DNA from: Azospirillum lipoferum
GTDB lineage: Bacteria > Pseudomonadota > Alphaproteobacteria > Azospirillales > Azospirillaceae
Direction of reading: 5' to 3'
DNA length: 64,000 nt
Assembly: GCF_024170005.1 (NCBI RefSeq)
Contig: NZ_JALJXJ010000007.1
Location: 1 to 64,000, forward strand
A program made the position numbers and the translations under genes. Positions 52,345 through 61,651 of this stretch are shown here, piece after piece. Each line of letters starts with the position of its first letter. Positions within the stretch are counted from its first letter, which is position 1. Below the pieces are notes generated by a model. It saw only the letters and a list, made by a program, of their open reading frames with translations, was not told the origin of the DNA and searched no databases.

Positions 52345-54841
52345 AGGTCGGGCCGCCGCGGGGGGCTCGCTGCGCCGGCGCCTGCTGAGCCGGATGTTCG
52401 TGGTTCTCGGCGTCGTCACCCTCATCCTGTTCCTGTTCGTCCGCTCTTACGCGCGCGACGCGGCGGACAGCGCCTATGACCAGCTTCTGTCGGCCTCCGC
52501 CCTGTCGATCGCCGACGCCGTGCGGGTGGAGAACGGCGCCATCACGGTGGATCTGCCCTATTCGTCGCTCAGCGTGCTGGGGACGGCCCGGCACGATCGC
52601 GTCTTCTACAAAGTCATGGCGCCCGGCGGCCTGCTCGTCACCGGCTATGAGGATCTGCCCGGCGCCACGGTGCATGACGACACGCCGGTGTTCCTGAACG
52701 CCCTCTACAGCGATGCCCCGGTGCGGATCGCCGTGACGGGGCGTTTCATCAGCGGCGTGGCGCGGTCCGGATGGGTGACGGTGGTGGTCGCCCAGACCCG
52801 CGAGGCCCGCGACCTGCTGGCATCCCGTCTGGTCGCCAACTCCTTCGCACCCATCGCCTTCGCGGTGGTGGTCGGCGCCGTCCTGCTGTGGTTCGGCGTC
52901 CGTCAGGCCTTGGCGCCCTTGGGCTTTCTCGAAGCCCTGATCCGGGCGCGGCAGCCGCAGGACTTCACCCCGATCGACACCCCGGTGCCGACCGAGGTCG
53001 GGCAATTGCTGGCCGCCATCAACCAGCTGGTGGTCCGCTTCAAGGCCAGCCTGGACTCCACCCAGTCCTTCCTGGCCGATGCGGCCCATCAGATCCGCAC
53101 CCCCCTGGCGGCGCTGCGCTCGCAGGCCGAACTGGCGCGCCGCGAGGCCGATGTCGAACGCCTGCGCAACCGCGTCGAGCGCATCCACCGCAACGCCGTC
53201 GAGGCGAGCGAACTGACCACGCAGCTGCTGAACCACGCGACCGTCGTCCATCGGGCGGAATCGGTCCAGCCGCAGGTGGTGGACCTCGACGCGCTGCTCC
53301 GGCAGATCGTCCAGCAGATGGCCGGCCGGCCCGATGCACCACCCATCACCCTGACCCGCGAGCCGGCCGAGGGCGACGCGCTGCTGCATGGCGACCCGGT
53401 GACCCTGCGCGAAGCTCTGTCCAACCTGCTGGACAACGCGGTCAAATATGGCGGCGCCAACCCCATCGACGTGCAGGTCCGTCCGGGAACCGGCGATTAC
53501 GGCCCGCTGGTGGAGATCGCCGACCGCGGCCCCGGCATCCCGGACGGGGAGAAGTCCAAGGTGTTCGAACGCTTCAGCCGCGGGCGGCTGTCCAAGGGGA
53601 TCGCCGGCAGCGGTCTCGGCCTCTCCATCGCCGCGGCGGTGGCGGAGGCCCATCATGCGGCCCTCTCCCTGCTCGACCGTCCCGGCGGCGGCCTGATTGT
53701 CCGCCTGGAATTCCCGCCTCCCGACCGCCCCGCGGAGACAAACGCCGAGGCCGATCCGGGCGGGAAGCGGATATTCGGCCTGATTCTGCTCCTGATGCTG
53801 CCGGCCCTTCCACTGATCCTTTCCAGGCCGGCCCTGGCCCTGGAGCCGGTCCTCTATCCGGCGCCGGCGGGTGGGACGGAGCGGCTGCGCATCGACGCCG
53901 CCACCGACCGGCCGGCGATCGAGCCGCTGATCCGGGATTTCCAGCAGGCGAACCCGACGGTCACCGTCGAGTACCGGGAGATGAACACCGGGGAGCTGTA
54001 TGAGTCGGTCGTCAAGCGGGCGACCGGCGACGTGCCGGATCTGGTCATCAGCTCCGCCTCCGGCTTGCAGGTCAAGCTGGTCAATGACGGGCACGCGCGC
54101 CGTTACAGCTCCCCGGCGACGGAAGCGCTTCCCGACTGGGCGCGCTGGCGCAGCGCCGCCTTCGGCTTCACCCAGGAACCGGCGGCCATCGTCTTCAACC
54201 GCGATCTCGTCCCGGCGGACGAGGTTCCGCGTTCCCGCGAAGACCTGATCCATCTGCTGCGCGACCGGAGGGAGCGCTACCGCGGCCGGGTGGTGACCTA
54301 CAATGTCGAGGACAGCGGCATCGGCTATCTGTTCGCGACGCAGGACTCCGTCCTGACCAGCCAGTTCTGGCAGCTCGCCGACGCGCTCGGCGAGAATCAG
54401 GCCAAGCAGATGTGCTGCACCTCCGACATGGTGGACTCCATCGAGCGCGGCGAGAGCCTGATCGGCTACAATCTGCTGGGATCCTACGCACGGGAACGGC
54501 AGATCCACGGTGCTCCTATCGGCATCGTCCTGCCGTCCGACTACACGCTGGTCATGACGCGCGTCGCCCTGATCCCCCAGCGGGCGAGCGCCCCGGATCT
54601 GGCCGGACGCTTCATCGATTACCTGCTGTCGGAACGCGGGCAGGCGGTGGTCGCCGCCAACACGGCCTTCTACTCCATCCAGCCGACGGTCGGCGGCCCG
54701 ATGTCGGCGACCCATTTGCAGGAGGAGATGCGCGGCCCGACGCAACGGATCGGCCTAGGCCCCGCCCTGCTGGTCTTCATGGACCATCTGAAGCGCGCCC
54801 GTTTCCTCCAGCAGTGGAAGGCCTTCATGCATCAGCCGTGA
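52334..54841 (+). CDS. Sensor histidine kinase fused to a C-terminal periplasmic substrate-binding domain
   Basis: An 835-residue protein. It has a first membrane helix near residue 20-40, a periplasmic loop, a second helix near 173-193, a HAMP-like linker, a HisKA domain with His252 (DAAHQIRTPLAAL) and a HATPase domain (NLLDNAVKYGG, GSGLGLSIAAA). Then, without a stop, a third hydrophobic stretch (about 478-505, KRIFGLILLLMLPALPLIL ending ALALEP like a signal peptide) leads to an AfuA/FbpA-like substrate-binding domain (about 510-835). The last domain should be periplasmic. The arrangement resembles the separate kinase and binding protein of HptRSA-type hexose phosphate sensing, here on one chain. 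The ligand is unknown. Confidence 0.85.
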   Translation: MPTEGRAAAGGSLRRRLLSRMFVVLGVVTLILFLFVRSYARDAADSAYDQLLSASALSIADAVRVENGAITVDLPYSSLSVLGTARHDRVFYKVMAPGGLLVTGYEDLPGATVHDDTPVFLNALYSDAPVRIAVTGRFISGVARSGWVTVVVAQTREARDLLASRLVANSFAPIAFAVVVGAVLLWFGVRQALAPLGFLEALIRARQPQDFTPIDTPVPTEVGQLLAAINQLVVRFKASLDSTQSFLADAAHQIRTPLAALRSQAELARREADVERLRNRVERIHRNAVEASELTTQLLNHATVVHRAESVQPQVVDLDALLRQIVQQMAGRPDAPPITLTREPAEGDALLHGDPVTLREALSNLLDNAVKYGGANPIDVQVRPGTGDYGPLVEIADRGPGIPDGEKSKVFERFSRGRLSKGIAGSGLGLSIAAAVAEAHHAALSLLDRPGGGLIVRLEFPPPDRPAETNAEADPGGKRIFGLILLLMLPALPLILSRPALALEPVLYPAPAGGTERLRIDAATDRPAIEPLIRDFQQANPTVTVEYREMNTGELYESVVKRATGDVPDLVISSASGLQVKLVNDGHARRYSSPATEALPDWARWRSAAFGFTQEPAAIVFNRDLVPADEVPRSREDLIHLLRDRRERYRGRVVTYNVEDSGIGYLFATQDSVLTSQFWQLADALGENQAKQMCCTSDMVDSIERGESLIGYNLLGSYARERQIHGAPIGIVLPSDYTLVMTRVALIPQRASAPDLAGRFIDYLLSERGQAVVAANTAFYSIQPTVGGPMSATHLQEEMRGPTQRIGLGPALLVFMDHLKRARFLQQWKAFMHQP

Positions 54842-54845
54842 CGGC

Positions 54846-54874
54846 AAAAAAGAGGCCCGGGGATGACCCGGGCC
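54846..54874 (-). terminator. Rho-independent terminator of the ABC importer operon
   Basis: On the minus strand GGCCCGGG-TCATC-CCCGGGCC forms an 8-bp stem followed by TCTTTTTT. It lies 33 bases downstream of the substrate-binding protein stop. Confidence 0.85.
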
Positions 54875-54906
54875 AGTTCGTGCCGAAGCGGGAGGGGGGT
54901 GAGCGT

Positions 54907-55941
54907 TCAGCTTCCGGGCAGGGAATGGACGTTGGCGATGAACAGATCCTGCCACGTCGCCGGCTTGTTCTTGATCGTGCCGACCCGGCCCATGAAGTTG
55001 GCGAACTGCATGACGCCGTTGGGCGTGGTCGAGAATTTGGTGTCCGGATCCTTGATCATCCGCTCGACCTCCTCGGCCGACAGCTTGGCCTTGGCGGACT
55101 GGACATAGATGGTGGCGGCGCGGGCCGGCTCGTCGGCGATCAGCTTGTCGGCCTCCTCCAGCGCCGCGAGGAAGGCGGCGGTCAGCTTCGGGTTGGCGTC
55201 GATGAAGCGCTTGGGCGCGTAAACCAGATCGAGAGAGATGTTGCCCAGCACGTCCACCGAATTCATCACCCGATGCACCTGGGGGTTCTCCAGCTCCATG
55301 AAGGAATAGGGCGGGGAGCCGAGATGGCTGTTCACCTCGGTCTTGCCGGAAACGAGCGACGTGTAGGCTTCCGGATGCGGCAGACCGACCGTCATCGGAT
55401 CGAGCTTGGCATAATTGTCGTCGCCGAACTCCTTGGCGACGGCCATTTGCAGAACGACGGCGGACAGCGAGGTCTTGATGCCGGGCAGGGCGATCTTGTC
55501 CTTCGCGGTGAAGTCCTTCAGCGACTTGATGTTGGGGTTGTTGGTGTTCAGGTACAGCGACGTGGCGCTGAGCCCGGCCAGGCCCGAGACCTCAAGCTTC
55601 GCATTCCCCTTCACCTTCGACCACAGCGTCAGGAAGCCGGGGATACCGATGGCGGCGATGTCGAGGTTGCCGGAGATCATGGCGTCGTTGATGACGTTGC
55701 CGCCGTCCAGCTCCAGCCAGCCGACCTTGACGTCGCCGAGCCCGGCCGCCTTGGCCTGCTTCTCCAGGAGCTTCTCGTGCTCCATGACGATCATCGGCAG
55801 ATAGAGGATGCCGTAGCCCTTGGAGATGTGAACTTCCGGGGCTTCGGCGCGAACGGTGCCGGTCGCCAGCACCCCGGAAGCAAGTGCGATCAGTGCCGTT
55901 GCCAGAACGCCGGCCCGGCGCAGGGTCGCGAATGCGGTCAT
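54907..55941 (-). CDS. ABC transporter substrate-binding protein (nitrate/sulfonate/taurine type)
   Basis: A 344-residue periplasmic binding protein. The signal peptide MTAFATLRRAGVLATALIAL ends near TVRAEAPE. The mature part has the NMT1/THI5-like start VHISKGYGILYLPMIVMEHEKLLEKQAK and the domain-crossing segment LDGGNVINDAMISGNLDIAAIG. Such proteins bind sulfonates, nitrate, thiamine precursors or other small anions; the ligand cannot be told from sequence. It is the last gene of the three-gene importer and is followed by a strong terminator. Confidence 0.88.
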   Translation of the reverse strand: MTAFATLRRAGVLATALIALASGVLATGTVRAEAPEVHISKGYGILYLPMIVMEHEKLLEKQAKAAGLGDVKVGWLELDGGNVINDAMISGNLDIAAIGIPGFLTLWSKVKGNAKLEVSGLAGLSATSLYLNTNNPNIKSLKDFTAKDKIALPGIKTSLSAVVLQMAVAKEFGDDNYAKLDPMTVGLPHPEAYTSLVSGKTEVNSHLGSPPYSFMELENPQVHRVMNSVDVLGNISLDLVYAPKRFIDANPKLTAAFLAALEEADKLIADEPARAATIYVQSAKAKLSAEEVERMIKDPDTKFSTTPNGVMQFANFMGRVGTIKNKPATWQDLFIANVHSLPGS

Positions 55942-55975
55942 GATGGGTCCTCCCAGGTCGATTTTTATCGAAGGA

Positions 55976-56851
55976 TCAGTGCTGCATGCCCCAGCGGCGG
56001 ATGGTGCGCCGTTCGATGGTGGCGAAGACGCCGTTCTCGACGACGAGGCCGATCAGGATCACGGTGAACAGGCCGGCGAAGACGTTGGCCGTCTCCAGCT
56101 GGTTGCGGTTCTCGAAGATGTACCAGCCGAGCCCGCCGGAGCCGGAGCTGACGCCGAACACCAGTTCCGCCGCGATCAGCGTGCGCCAGGCGAAGGCCCA
56201 GCCCACCTTCAGGCCGGTCAGGATCGACGGGAAAGCGGCGGGGATCAGGATGTGGCGGACCAGACCCAGGCCGCTCAGCCCGTAATTCCGGCCGACCATG
56301 CGCAGCGTGTTGGAGACGGAACGGAAACCGGCATGGGTGTTGAGCGCGATCGCCCACAGCACCGAATGGACCAGCACGAAGATCACGCTGCCCGACCCGA
56401 GCCCGAACCAGATCAGCGCCAGCGGCAGCAGCGCGATCGCCGGCAGCGGGTTCAGCATGGAGGTCATCGTCTCCAGGAGATCGGTGCCGATCTGCGAGCC
56501 GATGGCGACGGTGGTCAGCAGGGCCGCCAGCAGGATGCCCATGGCATAGCCGATCACCAGCGTCTGCAGCGAGACCAGCGTGCGCGCCGGGATGATGCCG
56601 TTGCCAAGGTCGGTGGTGAAGGCCTGCAACATCGCCGAGAAGGGCGGGAACAGCAGCGGGTTGTCGAGCCAGCGGCCATAGACCTCCCAGATCAGGGCGA
56701 GCACCAGCAGGATCAGCGCCTTGCGCAGCAGCGGGACGCGGTACAGCCGCTCCCACGCGCTCAAGGGTTTCTCGACATCGGCGATGACGGTCGAGCGGGA
56801 CACGTCCCGAATGATCTCCGGGCGTTCGACGAGGATGGATTGCATGGTCAT
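55976..56851 (-). CDS. ABC transporter permease (nitrate/sulfonate/taurine type)
   Basis: A 291-residue SsuC/TauC-type permease with about six hydrophobic segments and the coupling motif GRNYGLSGLGLVRHILIPAAFPSIL. The N-terminal 45 residues are cytoplasmic and hydrophilic, longer than usual. The start at 56851 (MTMQSILVERPEI) has an alternative ATG six bases downstream. It lies 8 bases after the ATPase stop and 34 before the binding-protein gene. Confidence 0.9.
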   Translation of the reverse strand: MTMQSILVERPEIIRDVSRSTVIADVEKPLSAWERLYRVPLLRKALILLVLALIWEVYGRWLDNPLLFPPFSAMLQAFTTDLGNGIIPARTLVSLQTLVIGYAMGILLAALLTTVAIGSQIGTDLLETMTSMLNPLPAIALLPLALIWFGLGSGSVIFVLVHSVLWAIALNTHAGFRSVSNTLRMVGRNYGLSGLGLVRHILIPAAFPSILTGLKVGWAFAWRTLIAAELVFGVSSGSGGLGWYIFENRNQLETANVFAGLFTVILIGLVVENGVFATIERRTIRRWGMQH

Positions 56852-56859
56852 GGCGGGCC

Positions 56860-57684
56860 TCAATGGACGAACAGCATGTCGTTGATGCGGGCTTCCAGTT
56901 CCGCCTGGGCGGCAGTACCGAGCTGCTCGGGCGGGATGCTGTTCAGTTCGGCCTTCACCTGACCCGGATGCGGCGACAGCAGCAGGATGCGGGTGCCGAC
57001 GCGGATCGCCTCCTCGATAGAGTGGGTCACGAACAGCACGGTGAATTTGGTGTCGTCCCACAGGCGCAGCAGTTCGTCCTGCATGCGGCGGCGGGTCAGG
57101 GCGTCGAGCGCGGCATAGGGCTCGTCCATCAGCAGGACGTCCGGCTCCATCGCCATGCCGCGGGCGATGGCGACACGCTGCTTCATGCCGCCGGACAGCG
57201 TGTGCGGGAAGCTGTGCGCGAACTTCGCCAAGCCGACCTTGTTGATGTAATGGTCGGTGCGCTCCGCCGCCTCGGCCCCCTTGGCGCGGCCGCTGGTGGT
57301 CAGCGCGAACAGCACGTTCTCGCGCACGCTCTTCCAGGGCAGCAGCTGGTCGAATTCCTGGAACACCATCATGCGGTCGGGACCGGGCCGGGTCACTTCG
57401 TGCCCGTTCAGGCGGATGGCGCCCTCCACCGGCTCCAGATAGCCGCCGATCGCCTTCAGCAAGGTGGATTTCCCGCAACCCGACGGGCCGAGCAGGACGT
57501 AACGGTCGGATTTGAAAACCTGGAAGTCGACCCGGTAGGTGGCCGTCACCAGATGATCCGTCGTCTTGTACTGCAAGGTGACGCCGGATACTTCCAGCAA
57601 GGGGCTGGCCGGGACCACAGCCGCCACCGGATCGACGGGCGCGCCCGCGATGGTGGAACGGACGGTCGGCGACGTCCTGTTCAT
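56860..57684 (-). CDS. ABC transporter ATP-binding protein (nitrate/sulfonate/taurine type)
   Basis: A 274-residue ABC ATPase. Walker A is GPSGCGKST near residue 70, the Q-loop is MVFQEFDQLLPW, the signature is LSGGMKQR and Walker B is VLLMDEPYA. The Q-loop DQLLPW form is typical of TauB/SsuB/NrtD proteins. It starts at 57684 with GGGAGG at 7 bases upstream. It is the first gene of the importer operon, whose promoter lies in the 130 bp shared with the end of the TetR gene upstream. Confidence 0.92.
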   Translation of the reverse strand: MNRTSPTVRSTIAGAPVDPVAAVVPASPLLEVSGVTLQYKTTDHLVTATYRVDFQVFKSDRYVLLGPSGCGKSTLLKAIGGYLEPVEGAIRLNGHEVTRPGPDRMMVFQEFDQLLPWKSVRENVLFALTTSGRAKGAEAAERTDHYINKVGLAKFAHSFPHTLSGGMKQRVAIARGMAMEPDVLLMDEPYAALDALTRRRMQDELLRLWDDTKFTVLFVTHSIEEAIRVGTRILLLSPHPGQVKAELNSIPPEQLGTAAQAELEARINDMLFVH

Positions 57685-57814
57685 CGTTTCCTCCCACATT
57701 TGTCAGGTTGCTCAGGCCGCCGATTGCGGGGCTTGCTGACAATATGCGGGGAAAGTCTGACAGGGTCCTGACGGCCGCCCCGGCGTCGGGACGATCGCTA
57801 AAGGATTTTTGGCC

Positions 57815-58504
57815 TCAGCCGCCTGCCGATTCGGTCTTCAGCAGGCTGACGATGGCGTCGGCGATCATCCGCTTGTGGCGGGTGCGGGTGTCGTCGGCAG
57901 CGAGGTTCTGGTGGAAGATGAGATTGAAGGTGTGGCGGTTCGACACCCGGAAGAAGCAGAAGGCACTGATCATCATATGGAGGTCGATCGGCTGGATGTC
58001 GGCCTTGAACACGCCCGCATCCCGGCCGCGCTCCAGGATGCGGGCCAGCGTGTCGATCACCGTGATGTTCAGGTTGGCGATCGCCTTGGACTTCTTCATG
58101 TGTTCGGCACGGTGGATGTTCTCGATGCTCACCAGCCGGATGAAGTCCTCGTGCTGTTCCTGATAGTCGAAGGTGAAGTCGATCAGGGCGCGGATCGCCG
58201 CCTCAGGCTCCAGATCCTGGAGGTTCAGGCGGTTCTCGATGGCGCGGATGTCGCCATAGACCTTCTCCAGCACGGCAAGATACAGCTCCTCCTTGCCGCC
58301 GAAGTAATAGTAGATCATGCGCTTGGTGGTGCGGGTGCGCGCGGCGATGGCGTCGACCCGGCCGCCGCTGAAGCCCAGCGAGGAGAACTCCTCCGTCGCC
58401 ACCTCGAGGATGTCCTGGCGGGTGCCTTCCGGATCATTCTTGCGGCTTGGCTTAATTTTGCGGGTAGTACCGGTCGCGTCGTCCGCCGTCATGCCCTGTC
58501 CCAT
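57815..58504 (-). CDS. TetR/AcrR family regulator, probably of the quinate/shikimate operon
   Basis: A 229-residue TetR protein with the helix-turn-helix RVDAIAARTRTTKRMIYYYFGGKEELY at about residues 48-74 and a C-terminal helical domain of the kind found in regulators of aromatic or quinate genes (HMMISAFCFFRVSNRHTFN). The start at 58504 or the ATG 12 bases later is possible. It follows the dctP gene on the same strand, separated by a strong hairpin, so it is likely transcribed separately. Control of the adjacent catabolic operon is inference from position. Confidence 0.87.
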   Translation of the reverse strand: MGQGMTADDATGTTRKIKPSRKNDPEGTRQDILEVATEEFSSLGFSGGRVDAIAARTRTTKRMIYYYFGGKEELYLAVLEKVYGDIRAIENRLNLQDLEPEAAIRALIDFTFDYQEQHEDFIRLVSIENIHRAEHMKKSKAIANLNITVIDTLARILERGRDAGVFKADIQPIDLHMMISAFCFFRVSNRHTFNLIFHQNLAADDTRTRHKRMIADAIVSLLKTESAGG

Positions 58505-58574
58505 GGTCTCGCGGCGCGGAGAGCGCCTTCAACGGAGGTAATGGACGAACGGAATCAAAACCTCAATGCCGGAG

Positions 58575-58602
58575 TGGTGGAGTGCGCGAACGCACTCCAC
58601 CA
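58575..58602. terminator. Perfect 12-bp-stem hairpin after dctP
   Basis: TGGTGGAGTGCG (58575-58586) pairs perfectly with CGCACTCCACCA (58591-58602) around a 4-base loop, 14 bases downstream of the dctP stop. There is no proper T-run (only GTTTTG further on), yet position and strength indicate transcript termination. Confidence 0.65.
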
Positions 58603-58615
58603 CAGGGCTTCACTG

Positions 58616-59635
58616 TCAGTTCGAGGCGCGCTTCTTTTCGATAGCCGCATAGGCCTGGGTGACCAGCGCATCGCCGATCTCGGCCTTGTACTTGTCGACC
58701 ACCGGCTTGACCTTCTCACGGATTTTGGCGAGTTCGTCGGCCGGCAGCTCGTCGATGGTCATGCCCTTCGCTTTCAGCGACGCCAGCGCATCGGCTTCCT
58801 GCTCGCGCGACAGCTTGCGCTGGAAGACGGTGGCTTCGGCAGCGGCACTCTGGAACAGGACCTTTTCGTCGGAGTTCAGCGTGTCCCAGAACTTCTTGGA
58901 GATGATCAGCGACTGCGGATTGTAGATGTGCCGCGTGATCGTCATGTATTTCTGGACTTCGTTGAACTTGGTCAGCTCGATGGTCTTGGCCGGGTTCTCC
59001 TGCCCGTCGACGGTGCCGGTCTCCAGCGCGCTGTAGAGTTCTGGGAAGGCCAGCGGCACCGGGTTGGCGCCCAGCGCCTTGAAGATGTCGATGTAGATCG
59101 GCGTCTGGATGACGCGGATCTTCAGGCCGGCGATGTCGGCGGCGGTCTTCACCGGCCGGCGGTTGTTGGTCAGGTTGCGGAAGCCCAGGTCCCAGAAGCC
59201 GAGGCCGACCAGACCCTTCTCCGGCAGCTTGGCCATCAGCTGCTCGCCCACCGGGCCGTCCAGCAGGGCGTCGGCCTCGGTCGCGCTGTTGAACAGGAAG
59301 GGCAGGTCGACCAGCGCGAATTCCTTGGCCTGGGAAACCAGGATGCCGGCGTTCATCACCGACATCTCGATGATGCCGCCCTGCATCGCCGACACGGTCT
59401 GCACGTCGCCGCCCAGCGTGCCACCGGGGAACAGCTTCACCTTGATCTTGCCGCCGCTCTTCGCCTCGACGATGTCGGCGAATTTCTGGGCGCCCTGGCC
59501 CTGCGGGTGCTCCTTGACGTTCTGGAAGGCGAACTTGACAGAACGGTCCTTGTATTCGGCGGCGGTGGCGGCACCGGCGAACAGCAGGCCAGGCAGCAGC
59601 AGGCCGGCGAGCAGGGACTTCATGCGCGTCTTCAT
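58616..59635 (-). CDS. dctP: TRAP transporter substrate-binding protein DctP
   Basis: A 339-residue DctP-family protein. The signal peptide MKTRMKSLLAGLLLPGLLFAGAATAAEYK is cleaved after ATAA or TAA. The mature protein has VKEHPQGQGAQKFADIVE, the GGTLGGDVQTVSAMQGG loop and the GLKIRVIQTPIYIDIFKALGANPVPLAFPELYSALETG strand, including the carboxylate-binding arginine (KIRVIQTP). It delivers an organic acid to the DctQM permease. With quinate/shikimate enzymes in the same operon, the ligand is probably quinate, shikimate or 3-dehydroshikimate (inference). Confidence 0.92.
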   Translation of the reverse strand: MKTRMKSLLAGLLLPGLLFAGAATAAEYKDRSVKFAFQNVKEHPQGQGAQKFADIVEAKSGGKIKVKLFPGGTLGGDVQTVSAMQGGIIEMSVMNAGILVSQAKEFALVDLPFLFNSATEADALLDGPVGEQLMAKLPEKGLVGLGFWDLGFRNLTNNRRPVKTAADIAGLKIRVIQTPIYIDIFKALGANPVPLAFPELYSALETGTVDGQENPAKTIELTKFNEVQKYMTITRHIYNPQSLIISKKFWDTLNSDEKVLFQSAAAEATVFQRKLSREQEADALASLKAKGMTIDELPADELAKIREKVKPVVDKYKAEIGDALVTQAYAAIEKKRASN

Positions 59636-59671
59636 AATGTTTCCTCCGGGTTCTTTCTTGAGATGACGGGG

Positions 59672-60952
59672 TCAGTGGCTGAGCCAGGCGGCCGGCACCA
59701 TGACGAGGGATGGGAACAGGGTCAGCAGGAACAGGACGACCAGCTGCACCAGCATGAAGGGCCAGACGCCGCGGATGACGCCTTCCATGCTGACCTTCGA
59801 TACGCCGCAGACGACGTTCAGCACGGTGCCGACCGGCGGGGTGATCAGGCCGATGGCGTTGTTGATGATGAACAGCACGCCGAAATAGACGGGGTCGATG
59901 CCGGCCTGCTTGCACACCGGGACCAGGATCGGCGTCAGGATCAGGATGGTCGGCGTCATGTCCATCGCGGTGCCGATCGCCACCACCAGCGCCATCATCG
60001 CCAGCAGCAGCAGGGTCTGGTTGCCCATCAGCGGTTCCAGCAGATCGGTCACCATGCCCGGCAGGTTGGCGACGGTGATCAGCCAGGACGACACCAGCGC
60101 CGCGGCGACCAGGAACATGACGACGCTGGTCGTCTTCGCAGCCCCCAGCAGGGCCGGGTAGATGTCGGCGACCGACATCTCGCGATAGACGCAGACGGCG
60201 ACGAACAGCGAATAGACGGCGGCCACCACGGCGGCCTCGGTGGGGGTGAAGACACCGAACTTCAGCCCGACGATGATGATCACCGGCAGCATCAGTGCCC
60301 ACACGCCCTCGCGCAGGATCGCCAGCACCTCGCGCAGGGGCCGGCGCGGCGGCGGGGCGAGGTTCTCCTTGCGCGACACGTACCACCAGGCGCCGCACAG
60401 GCCGACGGCCAGCAGGATGCCGGGGAAGATGCCGGCCAGGAACAGCTTGGTGACCGAGACGTTGCCGGCGACGCCGTAGATGACGAAGCCGATCGACGGC
60501 GGGATGATCGGCGCGATGATGGCGCTGGCGGAGACCAGGCCGGCCGACCGGTTCCGGTCATGGCCGGCCGCTACCATCATCGGCACCAGCAGGGTGGCGA
60601 GTGCCGCCGCATCGGCCACGGCGGAGCCGGACAGGCTGGCCATCACCGTCGCCGCCAGGATGGTGACGTAGCCGAGCCCGCCGCGGATATGGCCGACCAT
60701 CGCCATGGCGAGGTTGACGATGCGCTTGGCAAGGCCGCCGGTGTTCATGATCTCGCCGGCCAGCATGAAGAAGGGCACGGCCATCAGGGGAAAGCTGTCG
60801 GCGCCGTTGATCAGGTTCTGCGCCACGATCTGCGCGTCGAACAGGTCGAGCTGGATCATCAGCGCCACGCCGCACAGCAGCAGGGCATAGGCGATGGGCA
60901 TGCCGATGGCCATGGCGCCCAGCAGGGAGCCGAGGAAGATGGTGATGGTCAT
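59672..60952 (-). CDS. dctM: TRAP transporter large permease DctM
   Basis: A 426-residue membrane protein of the DctM family with about 12 hydrophobic segments. It contains AVPFFMLAGEIMNTGGLAKRIVNLA, ATVMASLSGSAVADAAALATLLVP and PPSIGFVIYG, characteristic of TRAP large subunits. It moves the substrate with sodium ions across the inner membrane. It lies between dctQ (12 bp) and dctP (36 bp). Confidence 0.94.
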   Translation of the reverse strand: MTITIFLGSLLGAMAIGMPIAYALLLCGVALMIQLDLFDAQIVAQNLINGADSFPLMAVPFFMLAGEIMNTGGLAKRIVNLAMAMVGHIRGGLGYVTILAATVMASLSGSAVADAAALATLLVPMMVAAGHDRNRSAGLVSASAIIAPIIPPSIGFVIYGVAGNVSVTKLFLAGIFPGILLAVGLCGAWWYVSRKENLAPPPRRPLREVLAILREGVWALMLPVIIIVGLKFGVFTPTEAAVVAAVYSLFVAVCVYREMSVADIYPALLGAAKTTSVVMFLVAAALVSSWLITVANLPGMVTDLLEPLMGNQTLLLLAMMALVVAIGTAMDMTPTILILTPILVPVCKQAGIDPVYFGVLFIINNAIGLITPPVGTVLNVVCGVSKVSMEGVIRGVWPFMLVQLVVLFLLTLFPSLVMVPAAWLSH

Positions 60953-60964
60953 GGTCCGGCGTCC

Positions 60965-61579
60965 TCAGCGGCTGGAGGCGGTGTGGGGCGGCAGCGGCAA
61001 GGCTTCCTCCCGGTTGGTGCCCTGATGCGTCCGGTGGCCGCCGGTGTGGGCGCCGTGGGCGGTCGCCTCCGGCAGATCCTCCGATTCCGAGACCATCACG
61101 AGGTCGGCGTCGGAGATCTTGCCGGTCAGCAGCAGATACAGCTCATGCAGCAGGATGGCGCCGGTCGACAGGCCGAACACCACGCCGATGCCGTACAGCA
61201 GCCCCATCGACAGGCCGGTGGCCGGCGCCTGCGCGCTCCAGTTGATGACGGTCTGGGTCCAGCTGCCCTGCAGCACCAGCCAGGTAACCCACAGCATCAG
61301 GCCGCAGCTGAGCACCGCGCAGACCATCTTGCCGGTCCGCGGCAGGCGCGCCACCAGCGTGTCGACGCCGAGATGCGCCCGCTCGCGCAGGCCGAGGATG
61401 GCGCCGAGGAAGCACATCCAGACGAAGAACAGGCGCGACATCTCCTCCGACACCGTGATGCCGCTGTTGAAGGCGTAACGCAGCACGACGTTGCCGAACA
61501 CCAGCACCACCATGCCGGCCATGCACAGCGCCATCAGGATCTTGATGAGGGTGAAATAGGCCTCGACCAGCTGTCTCAT
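60965..61579 (-). CDS. dctQ: TRAP transporter small permease DctQ
   Basis: A 204-residue membrane protein with four hydrophobic segments and the DctQ patterns VFGNVVLRYAFNSGITVSEEMSRLFFVWMCFLGA and LREGAHLGVD-like RERAHLGVDTL. The 40-residue C-terminal tail is hydrophilic and longer than usual. It pairs with DctM; the start at 61579 follows the shikimate dehydrogenase gene by 72 bp. Confidence 0.92.
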   Translation of the reverse strand: MRQLVEAYFTLIKILMALCMAGMVVLVFGNVVLRYAFNSGITVSEEMSRLFFVWMCFLGAILGLRERAHLGVDTLVARLPRTGKMVCAVLSCGLMLWVTWLVLQGSWTQTVINWSAQAPATGLSMGLLYGIGVVFGLSTGAILLHELYLLLTGKISDADLVMVSESEDLPEATAHGAHTGGHRTHQGTNREEALPLPPHTASSR

Positions 61580-61651
61580 GCGGTCCTCCCGGTGCCGGCT
61601 GCTCCGCCGGCTTGTCTTGTATCGATTAAGGCCAGTATCAGAATGGCAGTA

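Noticed and set aside
52334..54841. Frameshift or sequencing error joining kinase and binding protein
   Set aside because: The two parts share one uninterrupted frame with consistent codon use and no duplicated or missing motif at the junction; a natural fusion is the simpler reading, though stop loss cannot be excluded.
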